A DNA stretch of 56,589 nucleotides from Bacillota bacterium (GTDB lineage: Bacteria > Bacillota > Clostridia > Christensenellales > UBA3700): assembly GCA_023396095.1 (NCBI GenBank), contig JAEWXG010000010.1, positions 1 through 56,589 of the forward strand, in the 5' to 3' direction. The first letter of the stretch is position 1, and every line of letters begins with the position of its first letter. The position numbers were made by a program, and so were the translations under genes. Below, in pieces: positions 15,865-24,472 of the stretch. The notes under the pieces are model-generated. The model was not told where the DNA came from and made no database searches. It saw nothing but the letters and a program-made list of their open reading frames with translations.

Positions 15865-18438
15865 TTAAATTTCCAATTCTTGTTCCCCACTCTTTTCGGC
15901 ATCTTGTGAAACATTCTGTTTTCTTGTTTCAATTTCTTTTTCTATTTCTTCGTCTGTAGGGATTATTGTTATAGAAGTTATCTTCTCATCATCTTTACAT
16001 CTCTTTATGATAACTCCTTTTGTATTTCTCCCAACCATACTTACCTGTGAAAGATTAATCCTAATTACAACACCTGCATCTGTCACAATAATTGCTTCAT
16101 CCGTTGAGTTTACAAGCTTTAATGCTGCAACTTTTCCTGTTTCTTCTGTAAAGTTACCTCCTTTTACTCCTTTTGCACCTCTATTTGTTTTTCTGTATGC
16201 TTCAATTTCAACTCTTTTGCCAAAACCTTTTTCAGTTATTGTGAAGACTTCTTTACCTTCTGTGATAACCGCTATGTCGATAATTTCGTCTTTTTCGTCT
16301 TGCAAATTCATTGCTTTAACCCCAGTTGCCGTTCTCCCCATTGCTCTGATTGAAGACTCATCAATTCTGCTGACTAACCCAGCAGATGAAGCTAATAGGA
16401 TTTCATCGTGTCCAGTGGTTAATCTAACCCCTACTAACTCATCTTCCTCTTGCAATCCAATTGCTATCTTTCCATTTCTATTAATGTTTTGGTATTCATT
16501 GATAGATGTTTTCTTAATTTTCCCTTTTCTTGTAGCTAATAAAACATATCCTGCATTATCTTCATTGTAAGGAGTTATAGAACTTAATTTTTCTCCCTCT
16601 AATAATGTTATTAAATTAATAATAGCCTTACCTCTTGATATTCTTGACCCTTCTGGAACTTTATATGCTTTTAACCTATATACTCTTCCTTTTGAAGTAA
16701 AGAACAACAAAGGATCATGAGTATTACACATGAAAATTTGTTCAACGTAATCTTCTTCTTTTGTATTAGCTGCTTTTACCCCTACTCCTCCTCTATTTTG
16801 AATCTTATATTCATCTAAAGGCATTCTCTTTATATATCCCTCATGAGAAACTGTAATAACTACATCTTCTTTTCTTATTAAATCTTCATCTTCCATTCCT
16901 TCAAAGTCGTATTTTATTTCTGTCCTTCTACCATCGCCATATTTTTTCTTTATTTCTAGCAATTCTGTCTTTATAATATCAACAACCATTTGAGGAGTGC
17001 TTAACACATCTTGGAAATATTTGATTGATTTTTCTAGTTCCTCTAATTCGTTTTTTATTTTCTCAACTTCGAGACTTGTCAATCTCTTTAATCTCATATC
17101 CAAAATTGCTTGTGCTTGCCTCTCTGATAAAACAAATTTGGCTGTTAACTGATCAATTGCATCCTGATTATCAATTGATTTTTTAATGATTGCTATTACT
17201 TCATCAATATTATCTAAGGCAACTATTAATCCCTCTAATATGTGTGCCTTTTCTTGCGCTTTATTTAAATCATAAACAGTTCTTCTTCTGATAATTTCTT
17301 TTTGATGCTTAATATACTCTTCTAATATTTCTTTAATAGTTAAAGTTCTTGGAACTCCATTTACAAGCGCTAGTAAAATAATACTTACAGAAGTTTGCAT
17401 ATTAGTATGCTTAAACAATTGATTTAGCACATATTGTGGATCTGTCCCTTTTTTAATATCAATTACTATTCTCATTCCTTCGCGGTCCGATTCTTCATTA
17501 ACTTGAGAAATACCTTCTATTCTTCCCTTTACAGCGTACTCGTGAATGGTCTTAATTAAGTTTTCTTTGTTTACCTGATATGGAATTTCTGTAACTATAA
17601 TTCTATACTTATTGTTAAAGTTATATTCATCAGTTTCTTCTTCGTTCTTATTCTTTCCAACACACTCTATTTCTGTTTTTGCTCGTAATATTGCTGTTCC
17701 TCTTCCAGTTCTGTATGCCTGTCTAACGCCAGATATCCCCATTATTTCTCCACCAGTAGGAAAATCCGGAGCTGGAATTTTTTCTAATATTTCTTCAATG
17801 TCTATATTCTCATTATCTAAAAAAGCTACTGTTCCATCGATAACTTCCCCTAAATTATGAGGAGGAATACTTGTTGCCATACCTACCGCAATTCCATCAG
17901 ACCCATTCACTAAAATATTAGGATATTTTGAAGGTAATACAACTGGTTGCGAAAGAGTATCATCAAAATTTGGATATGTGTCTACAGTATCTTTTTCTAT
18001 ATCTCTTAACATTTCTGTTGCAATAGCTGACATTCTCGCTTCAGTATATCTCATAGCTGCTGCAGAGTCTCCATCTATTGAACCAAAGTTACCATGTCCG
18101 TCAATTAACACTTCTCTAATAGAAAAAGGCTGAGCCATTCTTACCAAAGCATCATATACCGCTATGTCGCCGTGAGGATGGTACTTACCCAATACTTCTC
18201 CGACTATTCTCGCACTTTTTTTGTGAGGTTTATCGTACGTGTTCCCTAATTCATTCATTGCATAAAGGATTCTTCTATGCACAGGCTTTAATCCATCTCT
18301 TACATCAGGAATGGCTCTTGATACATTAACCGCCATTGCATATGATATAAACGATTTTTTTAATTCTGAAGTAACTTCTATCCCTAGCACTTTAGATTGT
18401 TCTAATAGTTCATTTATATTATCTTTATTGTCATTCAT
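15865..18438 (-). CDS. gyrA: DNA gyrase subunit A
   Basis: 857 residues, normal length. It cuts and rejoins DNA to introduce negative supercoils, as an A2B2 complex with GyrB. The catalytic tyrosine is Y131 in AAAMRYTEAR; the N-terminal SYAMAVNVSRAIPDVRDGLK is typical. The C-terminal pinwheel starts with a GyrA-box-like QNRGGVGV, which departs from the QRRGGKG consensus. In the quinolone region the sequence is HPHGDIAVYD: isoleucine at residue 92, the position of E. coli Ser83, while the acidic D96 (Asp87 in E. coli) is kept. It lies 13 bases after gyrB. Acidic C-terminal tail. Confidence 0.97.
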   Translation of the reverse strand: MNDNKDNINELLEQSKVLGIEVTSELKKSFISYAMAVNVSRAIPDVRDGLKPVHRRILYAMNELGNTYDKPHKKSARIVGEVLGKYHPHGDIAVYDALVRMAQPFSIREVLIDGHGNFGSIDGDSAAAMRYTEARMSAIATEMLRDIEKDTVDTYPNFDDTLSQPVVLPSKYPNILVNGSDGIAVGMATSIPPHNLGEVIDGTVAFLDNENIDIEEILEKIPAPDFPTGGEIMGISGVRQAYRTGRGTAILRAKTEIECVGKNKNEEETDEYNFNNKYRIIVTEIPYQVNKENLIKTIHEYAVKGRIEGISQVNEESDREGMRIVIDIKKGTDPQYVLNQLFKHTNMQTSVSIILLALVNGVPRTLTIKEILEEYIKHQKEIIRRRTVYDLNKAQEKAHILEGLIVALDNIDEVIAIIKKSIDNQDAIDQLTAKFVLSERQAQAILDMRLKRLTSLEVEKIKNELEELEKSIKYFQDVLSTPQMVVDIIKTELLEIKKKYGDGRRTEIKYDFEGMEDEDLIRKEDVVITVSHEGYIKRMPLDEYKIQNRGGVGVKAANTKEEDYVEQIFMCNTHDPLLFFTSKGRVYRLKAYKVPEGSRISRGKAIINLITLLEGEKLSSITPYNEDNAGYVLLATRKGKIKKTSINEYQNINRNGKIAIGLQEEDELVGVRLTTGHDEILLASSAGLVSRIDESSIRAMGRTATGVKAMNLQDEKDEIIDIAVITEGKEVFTITEKGFGKRVEIEAYRKTNRGAKGVKGGNFTEETGKVAALKLVNSTDEAIIVTDAGVVIRINLSQVSMVGRNTKGVIIKRCKDDEKITSITIIPTDEEIEKEIETRKQNVSQDAEKSGEQELEI

Positions 18439-18451
18439 TTTTATTTCTCCA

Positions 18452-20380
18452 TTAAATATCTAGTTCTTTAACAAGCGTTGCGTGTTCTTCTATAAATTCT
18501 CTTCTCTTCGCAGGTTCATCGCCCATTAAGATTTGGAACATTCGTGCTGCTTCTGCCGCATCATCCATAGTAACTCTTAACAATGTTCTTTTTTCAGGAT
18601 TCATTGTTGTCTCCCATAATTGTTCAGGATTCATCTCCCCTAAACCCTTATATCTTTGCAAATGTCCTTCCTTTACATCTCCATTTTCTGCCTTATATTT
18701 TTCTAATGCCGCATCATCATAAAAGTATATTTCTTCCTTTCCTTTTGCCACTTTATATAAAGGTGGTTGAGCAATATAGACATGCCCATTTTCAATTAAA
18801 GGTCTCATATAATTAAATAGCAATGTTAAAATTAAAATTCTAATATGGCTTCCATCAACGTCAGCATCAGTCATACATATTATCTTGTCATATCTTAATT
18901 TATCCTCTTCATAGGTCTCTCTTAATCCGCAACCAAATGCTGTTATCATCGCTCTAATTTCTTCATTTGCCATAGCTTTATCTTCTGTTGATTTTTCAAC
19001 ATTCAATATTTTTCCCCTTAATGGCAAGATTGCTTGGAATCTTCTATCTCTTCCTTGTTTTGCACTACCGCCAGCAGAGTCTCCCTCTACTAGATATATT
19101 TCACAATTTCTTGGGTCTTTTTCAGTACAATCTGCCAATTTCCCAGGTAAAGCATTCCCTAAATCTCCAACCTTTTTTCTTTCCGCTTCCCTAGCTTTTC
19201 TTGCGGCCTCTCTGGCTGCTTTTGCTAGTTTACTCTTACTAATTAATGCTTTTGCTTCAAAAGGATTTTCTTCTAAGAAAATTCCAAGTTTTTCTGTAAT
19301 AACTTTTGAGACTTCTGTTCTCATAAAGCTATTCCCTAACTTGGTTTTAGTTTGCCCTTCAAATTGTGGGTCTCTAAGTTTTACACTTATAACGCACACT
19401 ATTCCTTCTTTAACATCATCACCACTCAATTTTTCATCATCTTTAAGTATTTTTAAAGACTTTCCATATTCGTTAAAAAGTTTAGTAATAGCAAATTTAA
19501 ATCCTTCAATATGTACTCCACCATCAATTGTATGGATGTTGTTAGCATATCCATAAATTTGGTCAGTATAATTATTGTTGTAATTAAAAGATATTTCTAT
19601 CTCATAGTCATCGTGTACTTCGTTTACATAAAAAGGTTGTTTTAATATAGCATTTTCCTCAGATAGAGTTTTAATATATTCTTGAATTCCTCCATCAAAT
19701 TTAAATGTTTGATCTTTTTCTTTCCCTTCTCTATAATCTTTTAAAATTATAGTTACTCCTTTATTTAAAAATGCAAGTTCTCTCAATCTAGCGGTTAATG
19801 TGGAGTTTTTAAACTCAAGGGTCTCAAAAATCTCATCATCTGGCATAAATGTAACTTTTGTCCCTCGTAAATCAGTTTCACCGACTATTTTTAATTTTGT
19901 TTGTGCTACTCCTCTATTAAAAACTTGTTTATATATTTGTCCGTCTTTATATACTTCAACTTCAAGCCATTCAGATAGAGCATTTACCGCAGAAACTCCA
20001 ACCCCGTGAAGCCCTCCAGAATATTTATAACCATTCCCTCCGAATTTTCCTCCTGCGTGTAAAGTTGTTAATACTACCTCAACTGCGGATTTTACTTCAC
20101 CATCCACTTCTTTGTCCCCAACAGGAATTCCTCTTCCATTATCTGTGACAGACAACGAACCTTCTTTATTAATTTCAACTAGTATAGTATCGCAACGACC
20201 TGCCATCGCTTCATCTATACTGTTATCAACTACTTCATAAACTAAATGATGTAATCCTCTTTCATCAGTGGATCCTATATACATACCTGGGCGCTTTCTT
20301 ACAGCTTCAAGACCTTTTAAAACGGTTATATCTGAAGCCTCATAGTGTCCATTCATGTTTGAATTGTTTTCTGAACTCAT
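18452..20380 (-). CDS. gyrB: DNA gyrase subunit B
   Basis: 642 residues. GHKL ATPase domain at the N-terminus (RKRPGMYIGSTDERGLHHLV, VDNSIDEAMAG, DNGRGIPV, GGKFGGNGYKYSGGLHGVG), transducer domain in the middle, then TOPRIM with EGDSAGGSAKQGRDR and MTDADVDGSHIR, ending in the RYKGLGEMNPEQLWETTMNP segment of type IIA enzymes. It powers gyrase by ATP hydrolysis. AGGAG precedes the ATG. First gene of a gyrB-gyrA operon running leftward away from oriC; recF lies just upstream. Confidence 0.97.
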   Translation of the reverse strand: MSSENNSNMNGHYEASDITVLKGLEAVRKRPGMYIGSTDERGLHHLVYEVVDNSIDEAMAGRCDTILVEINKEGSLSVTDNGRGIPVGDKEVDGEVKSAVEVVLTTLHAGGKFGGNGYKYSGGLHGVGVSAVNALSEWLEVEVYKDGQIYKQVFNRGVAQTKLKIVGETDLRGTKVTFMPDDEIFETLEFKNSTLTARLRELAFLNKGVTIILKDYREGKEKDQTFKFDGGIQEYIKTLSEENAILKQPFYVNEVHDDYEIEISFNYNNNYTDQIYGYANNIHTIDGGVHIEGFKFAITKLFNEYGKSLKILKDDEKLSGDDVKEGIVCVISVKLRDPQFEGQTKTKLGNSFMRTEVSKVITEKLGIFLEENPFEAKALISKSKLAKAAREAARKAREAERKKVGDLGNALPGKLADCTEKDPRNCEIYLVEGDSAGGSAKQGRDRRFQAILPLRGKILNVEKSTEDKAMANEEIRAMITAFGCGLRETYEEDKLRYDKIICMTDADVDGSHIRILILTLLFNYMRPLIENGHVYIAQPPLYKVAKGKEEIYFYDDAALEKYKAENGDVKEGHLQRYKGLGEMNPEQLWETTMNPEKRTLLRVTMDDAAEAARMFQILMGDEPAKRREFIEEHATLVKELDI

Positions 20381-20437
20381 TTTGTTTCTCCTATAAAATT
20401 ATAATTATTATAATAATTATAGCATAAAAAGAAAATT

Positions 20438-21505
20438 TTAGATAATTTTTATTTCATTGAATTCGTCAATATCATCCACGCTAGTCGCAGTAATGATTGT
20501 TTGGTAATTTTTTAAAATTTTTAAAAGTTGATTCTGCCTTTTTTTATCCAATTCAGATAAAACATCGTCTAGGATTATAACCGGTTTTTCTTGAGTCGTT
20601 TTTTCTAAAAAAATAGCTTCACTTAATTTTAAAGATAACGTTGCTGTTCTTTGTTGTCCTTGCGACCCATATTTTCTTATATCAGTTCCATTTATTTTAA
20701 TTTCTATATCGTCTCTATGTATGCCTATATTAGTGTATTGATTAATTAAATCTTTTTCAAAACTTTCTTCTTTTAATTGTTTTATTTCTTCTTTTAATTC
20801 GTTTATATCTTCTTTTGTAAAGTTTGTTTCATAATAAATTTCTATTTCTTCTTTATTTTCTGTTATTAATGAATGAAATTTTTTAATTTCTTCATTAATA
20901 AAATTAATAAAATTTCTTCTTTTAAGTACAATGTATGTTTCTACTTCTACAATTTGTTTATCCCAAACATAAAGCAATTTCTTTTTTTCTTCCTTTGTTG
21001 TTTTTTCTTTCAAAACAGCATTTCTTTGTTTTAATAAATTATTAAAAATAATTAATTTTTTAAAATAATTTTTGTCATATTGAGATATGCAAATATCCAT
21101 AAATCTTCTTCTTTCTTGAGGCCCTTCTTTAATTAATTTTATTTCGTCTGGGAAAAAAAATATGACATAAACATTTGATATCAAATCATAAATCTTTTTA
21201 ATTTCTTTCTTGTTTATAAAGATTTTTTTATCATTCTTTTCATCTAAATAAATTTCTATTATTTCTTTTCTTTGATTTTTTTCATACTCTATAAAAAAAT
21301 ACGTATATTTTTCATTAATTTTTATTAATTCTTTATTGTTTTTTGTTCTTATTGATTTTCCAATAGCAAAAAAATATATTGCTTCTGCAATGGTTGTTTT
21401 TCCAACGGCATTTTCGCCTGTTATTATGTTAAGTCCTTTTTTGAAAATCACTTCTTTTTCTGAATGATTTCTAAAGTTTTTTAAATATATTTTTTCTACT
21501 TCCAT
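20438..21505 (-). CDS. recF: DNA replication and repair protein RecF
   Basis: 355 residues. SMC-like ATPase that loads RecA at gaps with RecO/RecR. Walker A GENAVGKTT (about 31-39) follows the diagnostic YLKNFRNH start; the signature region KYGSQGQQRTATLSLKLSEA and Walker B PVIILDDVLSELDKKRQ are clear. The gene is very AT-rich, like its neighbours dnaA and dnaN. It is divergent from dnaA, rather than following dnaN as in the common order. Its ATG lies only 7 bases past a TATAAT box with no ribosome site, so the message may be leaderless. A separate gyrB start region follows 57 bases later. Confidence 0.95.
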   Translation of the reverse strand: MEVEKIYLKNFRNHSEKEVIFKKGLNIITGENAVGKTTIAEAIYFFAIGKSIRTKNNKELIKINEKYTYFFIEYEKNQRKEIIEIYLDEKNDKKIFINKKEIKKIYDLISNVYVIFFFPDEIKLIKEGPQERRRFMDICISQYDKNYFKKLIIFNNLLKQRNAVLKEKTTKEEKKKLLYVWDKQIVEVETYIVLKRRNFINFINEEIKKFHSLITENKEEIEIYYETNFTKEDINELKEEIKQLKEESFEKDLINQYTNIGIHRDDIEIKINGTDIRKYGSQGQQRTATLSLKLSEAIFLEKTTQEKPVIILDDVLSELDKKRQNQLLKILKNYQTIITATSVDDIDEFNEIKII

Positions 21506-21512
21506 TATGTCT

Positions 21513-21518
21513 ATTATA
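21513..21518 (-). promoter_or_regulatory. -10 box of recF (possible leaderless start)
   Basis: TATAAT on the minus strand, ending 7 bases before the recF ATG at 21505. The -35 is weak (TTAAAA at a 16-base spacing). A start point at the expected distance would fall at or next to the ATG. Confidence 0.55.
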
Positions 21519-21627
21519 TCCTTAATTTTTAATATTTTAACGAAATTTATGTTTTAAAAAATTAAAATTAAAAGTATATTTTTTATTTTTTAATACATTT
21601 AGTTCTTTGATTAAAAGTTCTGTTTAT

Positions 21628-21656
21628 TTGATAATAACTTTTTTTAATTATATAAT
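21628..21656 (+). promoter_or_regulatory. dnaA promoter (possible leaderless start)
   Basis: TTGATA (21628-21633), 17 bases, TATAAT (21651-21656). Only 9 bases separate the -10 from the dnaA ATG at 21666, so transcription should begin 0-4 bases before the start codon. No Shine-Dalgarno sequence is visible. No DnaA box is present in this 160-base recF-dnaA gap. Confidence 0.7.
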
Positions 21657-21665
21657 TGTTACATT

Positions 21666-23063
21666 ATGAATATAAATATAAATGATATAAGTGTTGAAAA
21701 ATTGTGGGAAAAAATTTATAACGATATTTCAAAATCAGAAGAATTCCCTTCTTCGGAAATAAAAATTTATTTTCAAGGAATTAAACCTGTTTCTCTAGAT
21801 CAAGAAGGAACTGTACTTGTTTTAGAAGTTAGCTCAACATCTAGAAAATCTGTTATTATGAAAAAATATATAAATGTTTTAAAACAAATATCACACTCAA
21901 ATTATCCTAGTATTGAAAATGTTATTGTTTTATCTTCGGATGAATTAAAACTAAAAGATGATTTTTTACCTGTAAAAAAACAAAAAGAAGAAAAAATTGC
22001 AGATATAAATATTCCTAATGAATCCATTTTTAATTCTTTATACACTTTTGATAATTTCGTTTTAGGAAATTCTAATCATTTTGCTTTTAAAGCATTGCAG
22101 TTTATGGCAACCGAATTTGAAAAGAATTCCCCTTATAAAATAATTGTTATTACTGCAAATTCAGGATTAGGAAAAACACACCTTTTGCACGCTTTAGGAA
22201 ACTATATTTCTAAACATTATAAAAACAAAAAAATACTTTATACAACAACAGAGAATTATTGTCAGGATTACATTAACTCCTTACACTCTTCAGAAAAAAA
22301 CGAAATTAATAAGTTTAATAAAAAATATAGAAATTTAGATTTATTAATGATAGATGATTTCCAATTTATTAAAGATAAAACTTCTTCTTTAGAATCTATT
22401 TTTCATACAATAAACAATATTATTACAAAAGGAAACAGAATTGTTTTTTGTGCAGATAAAGAAATTGATTCTTTTATTAAAGAAGAAAGATTTTTATCAA
22501 GATTAAAAAGTGGATTAAATTTAAAAATTGATCCTCCTAATGAAGAAACTCGTTTTGATATATTAGTTAAAAAAACTCAATTAAATAATTTTATTATTTC
22601 TGAAGAAATTTTAAAATATATAGCTCACAATTATGATTGTAATATTAGAGAACTAGAAGGTATTTTAAATTCTGTTTATTTTTATTTTGTTTTAAACAAT
22701 ATTCCAAAACCATATAATTCTTTAGATATAGCAAAAAGAGCAATTAATAAATTTTTTGTAGATAAAAATAAAGAATTAACAAAAGAAAAAATTGTAAAAG
22801 TTGTTGCTGATTATTTTAATATTACAACAGAAGATATACTTGGCCATTCTAGAGAAAATAAATTTGTTTTTCCTAGACATATTGCTTTTTATTTAGTGGA
22901 TAATTTATTATCTTTAACAAAATCTTCTATTGCTTCTTTTTTTGGAGGGAGAGATCATACGACGGTTCTTTCGGCTATTAAAAAGATAGAAAAATATAAA
23001 ATAAACAATACTAATAACATAAATGATATTTTAAAAACAATTTTTATTAACCTTAATATTTAA
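21666..23063 (+). CDS. dnaA: Chromosomal replication initiator DnaA
   Basis: 465 residues. It binds DnaA boxes and melts the origin. Domain I at the N-terminus, a short linker, then the AAA+ domain: FDNFVLGNSNHFAF, Walker A NSGLGKTHLL (about 165-174), Walker B LLMIDDFQFIKDK, and sensor residues near RFLSRLKSGL. Domain IV ends with the DnaA signature SFFGGRDHTTVLSAIKK. Codon use is extremely AT-rich. DnaA boxes lie immediately downstream. Its own promoter leaves almost no leader, and the GC composition changes strand preference about here, both marking the origin. Confidence 0.97.
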   Translation: MNININDISVEKLWEKIYNDISKSEEFPSSEIKIYFQGIKPVSLDQEGTVLVLEVSSTSRKSVIMKKYINVLKQISHSNYPSIENVIVLSSDELKLKDDFLPVKKQKEEKIADINIPNESIFNSLYTFDNFVLGNSNHFAFKALQFMATEFEKNSPYKIIVITANSGLGKTHLLHALGNYISKHYKNKKILYTTTENYCQDYINSLHSSEKNEINKFNKKYRNLDLLMIDDFQFIKDKTSSLESIFHTINNIITKGNRIVFCADKEIDSFIKEERFLSRLKSGLNLKIDPPNEETRFDILVKKTQLNNFIISEEILKYIAHNYDCNIRELEGILNSVYFYFVLNNIPKPYNSLDIAKRAINKFFVDKNKELTKEKIVKVVADYFNITTEDILGHSRENKFVFPRHIAFYLVDNLLSLTKSSIASFFGGRDHTTVLSAIKKIEKYKINNTNNINDILKTIFINLNI

Positions 23064-23103
23064 TAATTGTTAATAAAAAAGAATAACATTGAATAACTTT
23101 AAT

Positions 23104-23131
23104 AAAATTGTGGATTGTTATCCACAATTTT
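23104..23131. promoter_or_regulatory. Palindromic DnaA-box pair, also terminator-like
   Basis: AAAATTGTGGAT-TGTT-ATCCACAATTTT, a perfect 12-bp inverted repeat. The right arm carries the consensus TTATCCACA (23118-23126), and the left arm a near-consensus inverted box. It is followed by TTTTATTATTT, so as RNA it could also end dnaA transcription. Confidence 0.7.
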
Positions 23132-23210
23132 TTATTATTTATTTTTATCTTTTTACTATATATAGTTATTATTTGTAAATTTTGTTATATATATAGTTGT
23201 TTTATATTTT

Positions 23211-23228
23211 TTATCCACATATCCACAC
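23211..23228 (+). promoter_or_regulatory. Tandem DnaA boxes
   Basis: TTATCCACATATCCACAC: one exact consensus box and a second with one mismatch, same orientation, 8 bases apart, next to the AT-rich stretch. Confidence 0.8.
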
Positions 23229-23362
23229 AACTAATAATAATTACAACTATTAACTCTAATAAATAAAATAATTATATATAAATACTTTTTTTAAAATATA
23301 AAATTTTAAACTTTTTAATATATGCTATAATATACATATTAAAATTTTAAGGAAAGGTAAAT

Positions 23363-24472
23363 ATGAAATTTATATGTACAGCAGAGGATTTTTCAAGCGC
23401 ATTAAGTAAAGTTATAAGAGCTATTTCTTCAAAAAAAGACACTCCTATTTTAGAAAGTGTAAAAATTAGTGCTTATAATAATGAAGTAATATTTTACGCA
23501 ACAGATATTAATTTAACAATAACAAAAAAAATAAAAGCTGAAGTAATAATAGACGGAGAAACATTAGTTCCTGGAAAAGAAATAGCAGGTTTTACAAAAT
23601 CTTTATCAGATCAAATAGAAATAGAATCAGATGATAATAAATTAAAAATTTTTTATGGAGGTTCAGAAGTAGAATTTAATTGTTTAAAAGTAGAAGATTA
23701 TCCAAAAGAAGTTGAAATAGAATTTGAAAATGAAATAGATATAGAATCTAAAAAATTAAAAAATTTATTAAGAAAAACAATGTTTTCAGTTGCCGTTGTA
23801 GATGAAAAAGCAATTTTTAAAGGGTGTTACTTTATAAAAGAAGAAAATATATTAAAATTTGTTGGAGTTGATGGAAAAAGAATTTCTGTAGCAAAAGAAG
23901 AAATTTTTAGTAATAAAGAAAGTTTTTTTGAAGGAATAATTCCATTAAGAGCAGCTGATGAAATATTAAAAATTTTAGACGACAATAATTTTGTTAAATT
24001 TAAAACTTCTAAAAATAAAATATTAATAGAATATAATGATACAAAAATAATAAGTACGCTAATAGAAGGTGAATTTATAAAATTTAATGAAATAATGAAT
24101 ATATCTAATCCTACAGAAGTTGTAGTTGAAAAGAAACTTTTAAAAGAAAGCATAGAAAGAATAATTTTTGTATTAAATACAAAACAAGAAAAAAATAATT
24201 CTGTAAAAATAGAATTTACAGAAGATGAAATGAAATTAACAACATCTTCAAAAATAGTTAATAAAGTTGTTGAAAAAATACCAATTTATTTGAATGGTAA
24301 AGATATAACAATTGCTATAAATATTAAATACTTAGAAAGTTGTTTATCTGTAATAGATGAAGAGTTTATAGTAATAAGATTGAATACATCTGTTAAACCA
24401 GTATTTATTGAAGGGAAGGATAATAATAACTTTAAGTATATGTTTATACCAATAGTGTTAGTAAATTATTAA
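23363..24472 (+). CDS. dnaN: DNA polymerase III beta subunit (sliding clamp)
   Basis: 369 residues, normal length for a clamp of three similar domains; it forms a dimeric ring that tethers the polymerase. Start MKFICTAEDFSSALSKVIRA and end YMFIPIVLVNY correspond to the usual family ends (…PMRV). A TATAAT (23326-23331) and AAGGAAAGG precede the ATG, so it has its own promoter downstream of the origin boxes. The last codons and the TAA overlap the end of parB by 4 bases, tail to tail. Very AT-rich. Confidence 0.95.
   Translation: MKFICTAEDFSSALSKVIRAISSKKDTPILESVKISAYNNEVIFYATDINLTITKKIKAEVIIDGETLVPGKEIAGFTKSLSDQIEIESDDNKLKIFYGGSEVEFNCLKVEDYPKEVEIEFENEIDIESKKLKNLLRKTMFSVAVVDEKAIFKGCYFIKEENILKFVGVDGKRISVAKEEIFSNKESFFEGIIPLRAADEILKILDDNNFVKFKTSKNKILIEYNDTKIISTLIEGEFIKFNEIMNISNPTEVVVEKKLLKESIERIIFVLNTKQEKNNSVKIEFTEDEMKLTTSSKIVNKVVEKIPIYLNGKDITIAINIKYLESCLSVIDEEFIVIRLNTSVKPVFIEGKDNNNFKYMFIPIVLVNY

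Larger units (their letters stand above)
23064..23362. other. Probable oriC in the dnaA-dnaN gap
   Basis: 299 bases without a gene. There are three clear DnaA boxes (23118-23126, 23211-23219, and the overlapping near-match 23219-23227) and one weaker inverted box. They are followed by CTAATAATAATTACAACTAT, TAA-type triplets that could act like DnaA-trios, and about 100 bases of nearly pure A/T (23231-23340), a good unwinding element. The presence of boxes only on this side of dnaA resembles the bipartite Bacillus origin reduced to its downstream half. Confidence 0.8.
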
